Part shown: piece after piece, positions 45,167 through 54,109 of the stretch
How positions within the stretch are numbered: the first letter of the stretch is position 1
Layout of the letters: every line of letters starts with the position of its first letter
Made by a program: the position numbers and the translations under genes
DNA from: Pseudoalteromonas umbrosa
GTDB taxonomy: Bacteria > Pseudomonadota > Gammaproteobacteria > Enterobacterales > Alteromonadaceae
Assembly (NCBI RefSeq): GCF_030125375.1
Contig: NZ_JASJUU010000008.1
Location: forward strand, 1-64,000
Reading direction: 5' to 3'
Length of the DNA: 64,000 bases
The notes under the pieces: model-generated
Seen by the model: only the letters and a program-made list of their open reading frames with translations
What the model was told of the DNA's origin: nothing
The model's database searches: none

Positions 45167-46147
45167 TTATCTGAATTGGTTTAGGAATTTTAAATCGTTT
45201 TCGAAGAATGCACGTAAGTCGTTCACGCCGTAACGTAACATCGTCAAGCGCTCAACACCCATACCGAAGGCAAAACCAGTGTATTTTTCAGGGTCAATTC
45301 CGACTGAACGTAAAACATTTGGATGCACCATGCCGCAACCAAGTACTTCTAACCATTTGCCGTTTTTGCCTTTTACATCTACTTCAGCAGACGGCTCAGT
45401 GAACGGGAAGTATGAAGGACGGAAACGAATTTCCATGTCTTCTTCAAAGAAATTACGTAAGAAGTCGTGCAAAATACCTTTAAGCTCAGTGAAGCTCACG
45501 TTCTCATCTACCATAAGGCCTTCAACCTGATGGAACATTGGCGTATGTGTTTGGTCGTAATCATTACGGTACACACGTCCAGGAGAGATAATACGAAGTG
45601 GAGGCTGCTCAGCTTCCATGGTACGGATCTGTACGCCACTTGTTTGAGTACGTAAAACAAGCTTTGGATTAAAGTAGAACGTATCGTGGTCAGCACGCGC
45701 AGGGTGATGCTCAGGAATATTCAAAGCATCAAAGTTATGAAAATCATCCTCAATTTCAGGACCTGATTTTACTGCAAACCCGAGCTCACCAAAAAATGAT
45801 TCAATACGCTCAATAGTGCGCGTCACAGGGTGTAAACCACCTGTAGGCGCTGTACGTCCAGGTAAAGTCACATCAATTGTTTCTGCTGCTAGTTTTTGCT
45901 CTAATGCAGCATTTGCAAGTGCTTCACGTTTTTCGTTAATTGCAGTTTGTACCTGGTTTTTTGCTTGGTTGATTACTTGACCGGCTTCTTTGCGCTCTTC
46001 TGGCGCTAGCTTGCCTAAGGTTTTTAATAGCCCAGTAATCTCACCTTTTTTACCAAGGTAGTTAACTCTGACTTCCTCAAGTTGCGCAATCTCACTGGCA
46101 CTTGAAACGGCTTCAAGTGCTTGCGCTAAAATATTCTCTAAGTTCAT
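45167..46147 (-). CDS. pheS: Phenylalanyl-tRNA synthetase alpha subunit
   Basis: The 326-residue catalytic subunit has the N-terminal coiled-coil (residues 1-85), class II motif 2 around THTPMFHQVEGLMVDE and motif 3 GFAFGMGVERLTMLRYG. It is the first gene of pheST-ihfA. The 84 bp to hda hold no visible pheM-like attenuator peptide. Confidence 0.98.
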   Translation of the reverse strand: MNLENILAQALEAVSSASEIAQLEEVRVNYLGKKGEITGLLKTLGKLAPEERKEAGQVINQAKNQVQTAINEKREALANAALEQKLAAETIDVTLPGRTAPTGGLHPVTRTIERIESFFGELGFAVKSGPEIEDDFHNFDALNIPEHHPARADHDTFYFNPKLVLRTQTSGVQIRTMEAEQPPLRIISPGRVYRNDYDQTHTPMFHQVEGLMVDENVSFTELKGILHDFLRNFFEEDMEIRFRPSYFPFTEPSAEVDVKGKNGKWLEVLGCGMVHPNVLRSVGIDPEKYTGFAFGMGVERLTMLRYGVNDLRAFFENDLKFLNQFR

Positions 46148-46231
46148 TCTATACCTGATCTGGTTGAGGTAATTTGCCTTTTCTGAATCAGTTATGATAA
46201 CTGAAAGGTGGGGCTAGATTCTAGCCCAAAT

Positions 46232-46936
46232 TCACAGCTTTAGTGTTGCTTTTATAAAAGGAATGGTAAGTTTTCGCTGTGCGGCCATAGATGCGTGGTC
46301 CAACTTGTCCAAAACATCCAATAATGCTCGCATATCTCGGCTTAATCTGGTCAATAAAAATCGCGCACATTCATCACTTAATTCAAGCCCACGCATGTGC
46401 GCACGCTTAACCAACGCCTCAGCTTTATCATCATCACTCATGGAACGGATCTGAAAGGTGGTGCCCCACGCCAATCGAGATTCTAAATCTGGCAATTCGA
46501 TGTTAAGCATATTTGGTAACAGATCTGCGGTCATTACCAAGCACTTTCCCGCTTCGTTAAAGCGATTAAAAAAGTTAAATAGCGCTTTTTCCATCGCTTC
46601 ATCACCCGCCACTAGATGCACGTCATCAATACAGACTACATCGAGCGCATCTAGGCCTTCCAATACATCAGGGCCAAATTTAATGACCTCTCTCAGTGAC
46701 AGTAAAATGGTTGAAAGGCCAAGTTCTTGAGCATGAATACACGTCGCATACAGCAAGTGGGATTTACCAGAATCGGCCAGCCCACATAAATAAGTAAATT
46801 GAAAACTCGCCTGAATGTCGCTCAGCGCTTTCTTTAAATGCGTGACTTCCAGTGATTCTTCGCCACCGAAATAAGACGTAAATGTCTCATCATCCGGCAG
46901 TGTTACAGGTAAAGCTAACTGCATAGGATCTAACAT
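46232..46936 (-). CDS. hda: DnaA regulatory inactivator Hda
   Basis: Hda is a DnaA-like AAA+ protein that, loaded on the sliding clamp, makes DnaA hydrolyse ATP and so limits initiation. The 234-residue product starts with a clamp-binding motif QLALPV (residues 6-11), then a P-loop-like GLADSGKSHLL, Walker B VVCIDDVHLV, and a sensor region before the RLSRDMRALLDVLDKLD motif. It starts 2 bp after the DUF2066 gene, a pairing known in Vibrio and Shewanella relatives. Confidence 0.95.
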   Translation of the reverse strand: MLDPMQLALPVTLPDDETFTSYFGGEESLEVTHLKKALSDIQASFQFTYLCGLADSGKSHLLYATCIHAQELGLSTILLSLREVIKFGPDVLEGLDALDVVCIDDVHLVAGDEAMEKALFNFFNRFNEAGKCLVMTADLLPNMLNIELPDLESRLAWGTTFQIRSMSDDDKAEALVKRAHMRGLELSDECARFLLTRLSRDMRALLDVLDKLDHASMAAQRKLTIPFIKATLKL

Positions 46937-46938
46937 GA

Positions 46939-47994
46939 TTACTGCCCTACCCAGCTGTACCTTAAGTTTTCAGCGCTGACGACTTGGTGAAATGCTCTGG
47001 GATCAACGTACACTTCAAACGACTGCTCAAGTTTAAGTGATTTTTGTAAATCCGACACAGATGATAAATGCTCAACTTCAAATTGAACTTGTTGCCTATT
47101 GCGATAGATGACATCGACATTATTGACTGTACTAATAGTTAATAGCTCTCTTTTCGCTCGTTCGATTTTATCAAACGTTCTTAATCCATCCACGGTGATC
47201 ACGGTGCTATTGGTTGCGTATGACTTGGTGGGGTCAATGATATATTCGTTCGCCAACGCCGCTGACATATCATTGATCATCGAAATCAATAACTGCTGTT
47301 TATCGCCCACAAGTTGCACAGACTCAAACATATCAGCGTCAGTATAACGCCAATCTAATTGCCAGCTACTTGAATTTGCCTGTTTAAACAAACGTCCTGT
47401 AATCACTCGCTCGGCATTATAACGAGCAGATGCAGCTTCAACTGGCTCAGAGAAATTTCCCCAAACCTCTGCAATACCAACCTGAGCGCGGTCAGTTAAG
47501 TCCATCAAGGGCACGACAACGGGGATCCCCCACTCAGCCGCCGTGTCATAAATTAATCGCTCTAATTGTGGGTAACTCTCTTGCGTGACAAAATCGCGTC
47601 TTAGGTTGTCTTCAATCACCAACCAAATAGCGATTAAGGGCCGCCTGTTACCCCATAAGCCAAAGCCACTTTCCCTAACTAGACTTTCAACTTTTTCTGC
47701 TTCAAAGCGCACTCTTATTTTTAGCTCTTGGTTAGCATGCTCGATATACTCATACTTGAGCATATAATCTGAAATGCGCCTTTTACTTTTTTTAATTAAA
47801 GGGTGGTTACTATGACCGGCCTTGCCAGTGAGCTTTTTAATCACTTGGTCAAGTGCATCTTGACTCGCCTTGGCCCGAGTGGCTCGCGTTTTATCGTCAA
47901 CCACTAACGTCGCTTCATATAGATCAGTTACCTCTATCGCAAACGCTGAGCTGCACATCCAAAAAAGACAAATAAAGAAGAGTTTTTGTGCCAT
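46939..47994 (-). CDS. DUF2066 family exported protein
   Basis: The ATG at 47994 gives a 351-residue protein with a signal peptide ending after SSAFA; the longer frame starts with TTG. The remainder matches DUF2066 (KRRISDYMLKYEY, NRRPLIAIWLVIED, AAEWGIPVVVPLMDL). Its function is unknown, but genomic pairing with hda is conserved in gammaproteobacteria, probably for transcription rather than pathway reasons. Confidence 0.85.
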   Translation of the reverse strand: MAQKLFFICLFWMCSSAFAIEVTDLYEATLVVDDKTRATRAKASQDALDQVIKKLTGKAGHSNHPLIKKSKRRISDYMLKYEYIEHANQELKIRVRFEAEKVESLVRESGFGLWGNRRPLIAIWLVIEDNLRRDFVTQESYPQLERLIYDTAAEWGIPVVVPLMDLTDRAQVGIAEVWGNFSEPVEAASARYNAERVITGRLFKQANSSSWQLDWRYTDADMFESVQLVGDKQQLLISMINDMSAALANEYIIDPTKSYATNSTVITVDGLRTFDKIERAKRELLTISTVNNVDVIYRNRQQVQFEVEHLSSVSDLQKSLKLEQSFEVYVDPRAFHQVVSAENLRYSWVGQ

Positions 47995-48068
47995 TAGCAA
48001 CCATCTAAACAAAAATAAAGTTTGATCCTAATGCAATCATACACGCTGGTAAAGCCATGACGATACAT

Positions 48069-49256
48069 TTAGGTAGCAAAATAAATTTGATTTTTTCCTT
48101 TACCTTTCGCTTCATACAATGCCAAGTCAGCATCGTGGATTAAAGCTTGCGCATCAAATGATTGGTTGATCACTGAAGCAATGCCAATGCTGCAGCCGCA
48201 TTGCACTTCAATACCAGATTCTAAAGTGATGGGAGATGACAATGACTTAAGCATCCGCTCAGCTAACTGAGTTAATGACTGTTTGTCTATTTTTTCAGTT
48301 AACATCACGACAAACTCATCGCCGCCTAATCGACATACAAAGTCATAGCTGCGTAAAGTTTGATTAAGTCGTTCACTGACCGTTTTTAAAACTAAATCAC
48401 CGCTTTGATGGCCATGATTATCATTGATGGGTTTAAAATCATCGAGATCTAAATATAAAACATAGACGAGAATATCCCCGCGTTGTGAGCGCGCTGATAA
48501 TCGTTCCAGCTCCTTAAACAGATATTTTCGATTGGCAAGTCCTGTCAAACTGTCATGTAAGGAGTCATGTTCCAGTTGCTGTTGTAAGGACTCTCTCACT
48601 TCTATTTCATGCTCAAGCTTTGTTAAGCTCTCTTTAAGTTCAGAGGTCCGTTCTTGCACCTTGATTTCAAGCTCTGTTTGATAACTTTGTAATGCCCTAT
48701 TGGCTTCTATCAAGGCTTGCTGATTATTGAATGCATCCAGTGCCGAAGAGATCACATGGCTGATGGTATACAGTACATCCACTATCATTCCCGAATATTC
48801 ATTCTCTTTTCGGTAAGATTGAATAATGAACGCACCTAAATGCTGACTGCGATTAACAAGCGGAAAGCATAGCCACTGCATGGGTACTGAACCCAAAATG
48901 TTTACTTCGCCCGTCTCAATTAACTGTTCAATATCATGCTGATTGAAATTACACACTTTATGTGATTTCAGAGCAAAGGCTGTCAATGAATGTGAAATAT
49001 CGTCTAAAGACAAATTATCTAACTCTTCAGCCTCAATATCGTCTTTAACATCATGAAAGTACGGGAAAGATAAATTCCCATTTTCTTGGTACAAGACCAC
49101 GTAAAAATTGTCTGCATAAGTTACTTTTTGCAATATACAATGAATGTCTAACAAGAAGCGTTGAATTGAATCTGATGTATTCAAACACGCTACTATATCC
49201 GTCATGCTATCGATCACATAGCCGCTGTCTACTGCCTCTACAGCTATTTTTTCCAT
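48069..49256 (-). CDS. GAF-GGDEF diguanylate cyclase
   Basis: The 395-residue soluble protein has an N-terminal GAF-like domain (about residues 20-180), a short coiled coil (about 185-230), and a GGDEF domain with the intact active site RLGGDEFVVML and DLDDFKPINDNHGH. No RxxD inhibitory site was seen five residues before GGDEF, so product inhibition may be weak. It should make cyclic di-GMP in response to a ligand bound by GAF. It is transcribed alone, divergent from the cytochrome b561-like operon. Confidence 0.92.
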   Translation of the reverse strand: MEKIAVEAVDSGYVIDSMTDIVACLNTSDSIQRFLLDIHCILQKVTYADNFYVVLYQENGNLSFPYFHDVKDDIEAEELDNLSLDDISHSLTAFALKSHKVCNFNQHDIEQLIETGEVNILGSVPMQWLCFPLVNRSQHLGAFIIQSYRKENEYSGMIVDVLYTISHVISSALDAFNNQQALIEANRALQSYQTELEIKVQERTSELKESLTKLEHEIEVRESLQQQLEHDSLHDSLTGLANRKYLFKELERLSARSQRGDILVYVLYLDLDDFKPINDNHGHQSGDLVLKTVSERLNQTLRSYDFVCRLGGDEFVVMLTEKIDKQSLTQLAERMLKSLSSPITLESGIEVQCGCSIGIASVINQSFDAQALIHDADLALYEAKGKGKNQIYFAT

Positions 49257-49404
49257 CGCGTATCCCTCTGTAACTATTAACGCTGCGCACTAAGCCTAAC
49301 TGCTCAAAGTTTAGACAAAACTTTAACCTTTTGCAGTATTTGAAAAATGACATATTTATGTAAACATAACAATTTACACTATATTTACAAAAATAATAAT
49401 TAAT

Positions 49405-50916
49405 ATGAAAACCTTTATGCAAAGACAAACTTTTATTGTCTTACATGTGATTGCCATTGTGATAACTATCGGCAGCATGTTAACAGGCTTTAGAATCGCC
49501 ATCATTAGCCAAGATTGGTTGGCGCCTATCTCCGCGCTCATACCACAAGGTGCAGTACATAGCTGGCACCTTGGCTTTTCTGTGGGACTAACCTTACTCG
49601 TGGCAGTTTTTATTGGTTACACTATTTGGGCACCTTTTCGCAGTTATCCATCTATTTATCATAAATTAATTAACTACTTAGGGTATATCAGCATCTCCCT
49701 TGTCATCTTATCTGGTTGGGCTGTTTGGGCAAACTTTTACAGTCACGAGGCGCGCAGTATTCATCAAATCGCCATGTGGCTAATGGTCAGTTACTTTATT
49801 CTTCATGCTTGGGTTTATATCTTGCAAAAAGGCCGTGGGGTATTTGCCGCAATATTGCCAAAACGACTCAAAATGGCACATATCAGCGCTATGCTGTGCT
49901 TAGTTGTCTTAGGTGGGTTTGTTCACACTCTCACTCTAAATGCCAGCCATCAGCTTGATGTGCACACCATTGCCGATACCACTTTTATTGAAATTGATGG
50001 CCAAGGCACTGAACCTCAATGGCAAGATGCAGATACATTTACCGTAACCACCATAGGTGGAGCTAACTTTGAAAACGGCAGTACCGATGTCTCAATTAAA
50101 GCACTAGCAAATCAATTTGAAAGCTACTTTCTTATTTCTTGGCAAGACAACTCAAAAAGCACCAATCATTTACCACTATTAAAAACCCCCACTGGCTGGC
50201 AGGTACAAGAAAATGGCTTTTATCGGTTCGATGAGCGTACATTCTATGAAGATAAGTTTGCCGTCATGCTTTCTGATGGGTGTGAAGCTGCTGGTGATAA
50301 AACTTATTACTCCGGTGATAAGCCTCTCAAGAACAAGCCGAAAAATTGGCATGGCAAAGGGTATCATGCCAGCTTAGATGGCAAGGTTCGAGATTTATGG
50401 CATTGGAAAGCCGTGCGAACCAATGACATGTACCTCGCTGATGATAACTTTATCGGGCCGCCCAGCGAACACCTCAAAGGCAAACGTCGTTACTCTGCAG
50501 GTTATCAGGCGGATGGAAAAGAGAGCGGTGCTTATGTCATGAACTGGCAATGGTACAGCGCCAAAGGCATATCGCCTAAGCGCTTACCTGAAAAAATGCA
50601 GTCACACCAAGCAGTGTTACCTTGGTTCGGTTCAACCCCTTACCAAAGTGCGCAAGATACCTACCCAATAGGTACATTTTTACCCTCAGTTTTGTATCGT
50701 TCTAACCGTTTTGAAGGAGACAGAGCTGACGTGCGGGCTCGAGGGCTGTGGCACGATGGGCGCTGGACCTTGGAATTGGTTCGCAAGCACAACACCCACT
50801 CCAAATATGATGTACCACTGCAAACAGGAACATGTATGTGGGTATCTGCTTTTGATCACGCACAAATTGCCCACACCCGCCATATTCAAGCAATAAAACT
50901 GAGGTATTCTCTGTGA
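49405..50916 (+). CDS. Cytochrome b561-like membrane domain fused to ethylbenzene-dehydrogenase-like haem domain
   Basis: The first 190 residues form four to five membrane helices with paired His in VLHVIAI, SWHLGFS, IHQIAMW and LHAWVYI, the pattern of b-type haem ligands in cytochrome b561-like proteins. The remaining 310 residues, outside the membrane, resemble the haem-binding gamma subunit of ethylbenzene/DMSO dehydrogenases (FAVMLSDGCEA, DLWHWKAVRTN, RDRADVRARGLW-like end). It probably passes electrons between quinol and a periplasmic partner. It is first in a three-gene operon overlapping the DUF1566 gene by four bases. Confidence 0.82.
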   Translation: MKTFMQRQTFIVLHVIAIVITIGSMLTGFRIAIISQDWLAPISALIPQGAVHSWHLGFSVGLTLLVAVFIGYTIWAPFRSYPSIYHKLINYLGYISISLVILSGWAVWANFYSHEARSIHQIAMWLMVSYFILHAWVYILQKGRGVFAAILPKRLKMAHISAMLCLVVLGGFVHTLTLNASHQLDVHTIADTTFIEIDGQGTEPQWQDADTFTVTTIGGANFENGSTDVSIKALANQFESYFLISWQDNSKSTNHLPLLKTPTGWQVQENGFYRFDERTFYEDKFAVMLSDGCEAAGDKTYYSGDKPLKNKPKNWHGKGYHASLDGKVRDLWHWKAVRTNDMYLADDNFIGPPSEHLKGKRRYSAGYQADGKESGAYVMNWQWYSAKGISPKRLPEKMQSHQAVLPWFGSTPYQSAQDTYPIGTFLPSVLYRSNRFEGDRADVRARGLWHDGRWTLELVRKHNTHSKYDVPLQTGTCMWVSAFDHAQIAHTRHIQAIKLRYSL

Positions 50917-51590
50917 TACAGCGACTATTTATATCAGCCCTGATCCTAGCAGCTTTCATCGGTATTTGTTTGTTGCCGCAAGCTCAGCCTAAGTTGAGCC
51001 AACATAAACGCTTCACTAAGATAACCCAAGATGGTGGCAAGCTCTCTCCATGGCAAGGTCCATGGGCATGTGTGCACGACAAGCAAAATCATATCTTGTG
51101 GGAAGTCAAAACCGACAACGAAAGCATTCATGATGGTTATTGGACTTATTCTTGGTTTGATGGCGAAAAAGGCAAGCAAAACTTTGGCGATTGTTATTTT
51201 GAGCCAAACCGCTGTGATACCCATGATCTTATTCGTCATACCAATCAACAAAGGCTTTGTGGCGTGTCAAAGTGGCGATTGCCCACAGCCAAAGAACTGA
51301 AAAGCCTCATTCAAGCGCCGACATCTCCGGCATTGCCGCATATCGCCAATGACTTTTTCATACATATCAAACAAGGAGATTATTGGAGCTCCGAGCACAG
51401 TCAGCCTTTGGCTAAGCAATATCGTCAAGGCGGCCAAGGTGCAACCGCCATTAATTTTCATTTTGGTAAAAGTTACACACTACCCTACCGAAATGCCGCA
51501 TTTGTGATGTTGGTAGCTGATCTACCAACGGCAAATATCCAACCGCAGTTAAGTCGTCGCGAAATAAATACACATCAGAAACAGGAATGA
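50913..51590 (+). CDS. DUF1566 (Lcl C-terminal-like) exported protein
   Basis: A GTG at 50913 overlaps the previous stop. The 225-residue protein has an N-terminal hydrophobic helix (residues 5-22) and then the DUF1566 pattern: WEVKTDNESIHDGYWTYSW, CGVSKWRLPTAKELKSLI and GDYWSSEHS. DUF1566 domains are C-type-lectin-like surface modules. Four Cys residues likely form disulfides. Its fixed place between the haem protein and the phosphoesterase suggests a shared extracellular complex. Confidence 0.82.
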   Translation: MIQRLFISALILAAFIGICLLPQAQPKLSQHKRFTKITQDGGKLSPWQGPWACVHDKQNHILWEVKTDNESIHDGYWTYSWFDGEKGKQNFGDCYFEPNRCDTHDLIRHTNQQRLCGVSKWRLPTAKELKSLIQAPTSPALPHIANDFFIHIKQGDYWSSEHSQPLAKQYRQGGQGATAINFHFGKSYTLPYRNAAFVMLVADLPTANIQPQLSRREINTHQKQE

Positions 51591-53545
51591 AAACTATGAG
51601 AGCCCTCCATTTTGGCCTCGCTTCAACATTAATCATGGCAGGAAGCTGCTATGCAGGGAGTGATTATCACCGCATAGTTTGGGATGGCAACCCAAGCAGT
51701 CAAGCAACTATCGGCTTCACACCAGCAGGTGGTTCAAATCACGTCGTCAAATATGGTACCAGTACAGACGAGTCTAGCTGGACAACAAAAGCAGTGACCG
51801 CAAGCCACACTTTTGCAGGCAGCCTAAGCAACCAATTTGTAAAACTAACCGGACTGCCTGCTGACTCAGCGATTTACTACCGAGTGTGTGATAGCACTGG
51901 ATGTGGTCAGCATTTATGGTTTAAAACGGCACCAACATCGACAACAACAGGCTTTGTTGCCATCGCAGGTGGTGATACCCGTACAGGCTGGACCACACGT
52001 CGTTCAGGCAACCAAATGGTCGCCAAAATCAGACCTTTGTTTATCATGCATGGTGGGGATTATACCAATGCCAACTCAGCCTCTGAGATGAAGGAATATC
52101 TTAAAGATTGGCAGCTGACCTTTTCAAGCGACCTGATCGGCGGACAAAACTATAAACGTGTGTATCCATTTGTCGCTACGCATGGCAACCATGAAGATGA
52201 TAACTATAAAACCCTGTGCCAAGTGTTTGGGGTTGATTATAACAATGATGGTCAATGCACCAGTGCTGATACCTACGGCGCTTTCAACGTGTCTAACTTG
52301 CTTCGTGTCTATACGCTAAATAGTCAATATAAAAACAGCGGCTGGTCAAGCTACGCAATAGCGATGAATAACTGGCTAAAGCAAGACTTACAGAGTCAAG
52401 GTAACAGCGCGAAATGGCGCGTAGCTCAGTACCATAAACCTATGTATCCTCACTACTCTGGCAAGTCTGACAATACAATCTTGCATACGTGGTGGGCTAA
52501 TAACTTTTACGACCATAGCATGAACTTGGTAGTTGAGTCCGACACACATATTAATAAAATCACTGAAGCGCTCAAACCTTCCGGTAGCAACTTTGCTAAA
52601 ACCACCACTGGTGGAACTGTATACGTAGGTGAAGGCAGTTGGGGGGCGCCAGCACGTTCAGCAAATGACCCTAAATCTTGGACCATTGATTTAGCTAGTA
52701 TCCAACAGTTTAAGGTGCTTTCTGTAACACCCAATAAACTTGAGGTAAGAACGGCGCAGTTTTCATCTTCAACTAATACCCTATCTCGTGAGCAGCGTGC
52801 AGCAGACCCACTTGCATTACCGGGCAATGTAAACTGGTGGTACGCAAGCGGTTTAGGTGATGTGCTACCACTTGTACAAAGCACATCTGGCCGTTCAATT
52901 ATTGATACGCCTGACTTACCAAACCCGAATGTTCTTGAAAATGACGTACCAGCGACAGGTTTAACTGGCGCAAAAGGCAGCAAAACCATTTACACCATGG
53001 AAGTACCTGCCAACACTAATCAGCTATCGTTTACTTCAAGCGGTGGTACAGGTGATGTAGATATGTACGTGAAGTTTGGTTCAGAGCCAACAACATCCAG
53101 CTACGATTGCCGCCCATACAAAGATGGTAATAATGAGTCGTGCTCTATCACAAATATTCAAGCGGGTACCTACTATGTCATGCTAAATGGCTATGCAACT
53201 TACAGCGGTGTTTCACTGGTTGGCTCATTCAGTACAGTTGCCGATCCAGGTAATAAACAACAATGGACAGGCCTGTCGGCAAGCAAGTCAAACTGGACTT
53301 ATAAAACCTTTGAAGTGCCTGCTGGCAAAGCTAAATTAACGGTAAAAATAAGTGGTGGCACTGGTGATGCTGACCTTTATATTCGCTCAGGCAGCCAGCC
53401 GACAACCTCATCGTATGATTGTCGCCCTTATGAAAATGGCAACACTGAAACATGCACCATCACCAACCCAACTGCGGGCACATGGCACCTTGGTGTTAGA
53501 GCTTATGAAACCTATAGCGGCGTGACTTTAAGCGCAGAATATTAA
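51587..53545 (+). CDS. Secreted purple-acid-phosphatase-like metallophosphoesterase with two PPC domains
   Basis: The 652-residue protein has a signal peptide (to about residue 24), an Fn3-like PAP N-terminal domain (30-120), a metallophosphoesterase domain and two C-terminal PPC domains (from about 465 and 560) with repeated TTSSYDCRPY. Catalytic motifs in order are GGDTR, HGGDYTN, THGNHED and YHKPMYPH. The last motif, usually GHxH, reads ESDTH, so one metal-binding His is replaced by Asp. PPC domains suggest type II secretion. It may hydrolyse phosphate mono- or diesters in seawater; the role within this operon is unknown. Overlaps the previous gene by four bases. Confidence 0.85.
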   Translation: MKTMRALHFGLASTLIMAGSCYAGSDYHRIVWDGNPSSQATIGFTPAGGSNHVVKYGTSTDESSWTTKAVTASHTFAGSLSNQFVKLTGLPADSAIYYRVCDSTGCGQHLWFKTAPTSTTTGFVAIAGGDTRTGWTTRRSGNQMVAKIRPLFIMHGGDYTNANSASEMKEYLKDWQLTFSSDLIGGQNYKRVYPFVATHGNHEDDNYKTLCQVFGVDYNNDGQCTSADTYGAFNVSNLLRVYTLNSQYKNSGWSSYAIAMNNWLKQDLQSQGNSAKWRVAQYHKPMYPHYSGKSDNTILHTWWANNFYDHSMNLVVESDTHINKITEALKPSGSNFAKTTTGGTVYVGEGSWGAPARSANDPKSWTIDLASIQQFKVLSVTPNKLEVRTAQFSSSTNTLSREQRAADPLALPGNVNWWYASGLGDVLPLVQSTSGRSIIDTPDLPNPNVLENDVPATGLTGAKGSKTIYTMEVPANTNQLSFTSSGGTGDVDMYVKFGSEPTTSSYDCRPYKDGNNESCSITNIQAGTYYVMLNGYATYSGVSLVGSFSTVADPGNKQQWTGLSASKSNWTYKTFEVPAGKAKLTVKISGGTGDADLYIRSGSQPTTSSYDCRPYENGNTETCTITNPTAGTWHLGVRAYETYSGVTLSAEY

Positions 53546-53557
53546 GCTATACGTCGA

Positions 53558-53616
53558 TTGCCCCTTGCGAAGTCAGCGTTTGCCCATATTATGTTGGGCA
53601 TATTCACAAGGGGCAA
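53558..53616 (+). promoter_or_regulatory. Nested hairpin enclosing the glyoxalase gene's ribosome-binding site
   Basis: TTGCCCCTTG (53558-53567) pairs with CAAGGGGCAA (53607-53616), and an inner TGCCCA/TGGGCA stem (53581-53600) forms within it. The AAGGGG Shine-Dalgarno, six bases before the ATG at 53620, is in the outer stem. It could gate translation or serve as a terminator for the upstream operon. Confidence 0.5.
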
Positions 53617-53619
53617 GTT

Positions 53620-54060
53620 ATGAACTTTTTACATACCATGGTGCGCGTAAAAGACTTAGACGCATCACTTAAATTTTATTGTGACCTACTAGGACTGGTT
53701 GAAATTAAGCGAAAGGAAAGCGAAAAAGGTCGCTTTACACTTGTTTTTTTGGCTGCACCGGGCCAATTAGAACAGGCACAAGACACTTTTTCACCTACGA
53801 TTGAACTCACCTATAACTGGGATACTGAAGAGTACACAGGCGGCAGAAATTTTGGCCACTTAGCATTTGCTGTGGACGACATTTACGCACTATGTGACAA
53901 AATTCAACAAGCCGGTGTGACAATAAATCGCCCACCAAGATGCGGACACATGGCGTTTATCAAATCACCTGACGGTATTTCAATTGAACTACTGCAAAAA
54001 GACAAACCACTAGAGCCGCAAGAGCCTTGGTTATCTATGCCAAACACAGGGTCTTGGTAA
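53620..54060 (+). CDS. gloA: Glyoxalase I (lactoylglutathione lyase) family protein
   Basis: The 146-residue VOC-fold enzyme shows the glyoxalase I ligands: His5 in LHTMVRV, Glu in PTIELTYNW, His in FGHLAFAVDD and Glu in SIELLQK. It converts the methylglyoxal-glutathione adduct to lactoylglutathione. Length is slightly above E. coli GloA. Divergence from the classic enzyme is modest, so the call is good but the substrate could be another small aldehyde adduct. Its ribosome site is buried in a hairpin, and a terminator follows. Confidence 0.85.
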   Translation: MNFLHTMVRVKDLDASLKFYCDLLGLVEIKRKESEKGRFTLVFLAAPGQLEQAQDTFSPTIELTYNWDTEEYTGGRNFGHLAFAVDDIYALCDKIQQAGVTINRPPRCGHMAFIKSPDGISIELLQKDKPLEPQEPWLSMPNTGSW

Positions 54061-54070
54061 GCAACTTAAT

Positions 54071-54098
54071 AAAAGCGGATGTTTAGTCCGCTTTTTTT
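54071..54098 (+). terminator. Terminator of the glyoxalase gene
   Basis: AAAGCGGA and TCCGCTTT pair around TGTTTAG, followed by a T-run, 10 bp after the stop. Confidence 0.9.
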
Positions 54099-54109
54099 AA
54101 TCTGCTTTT

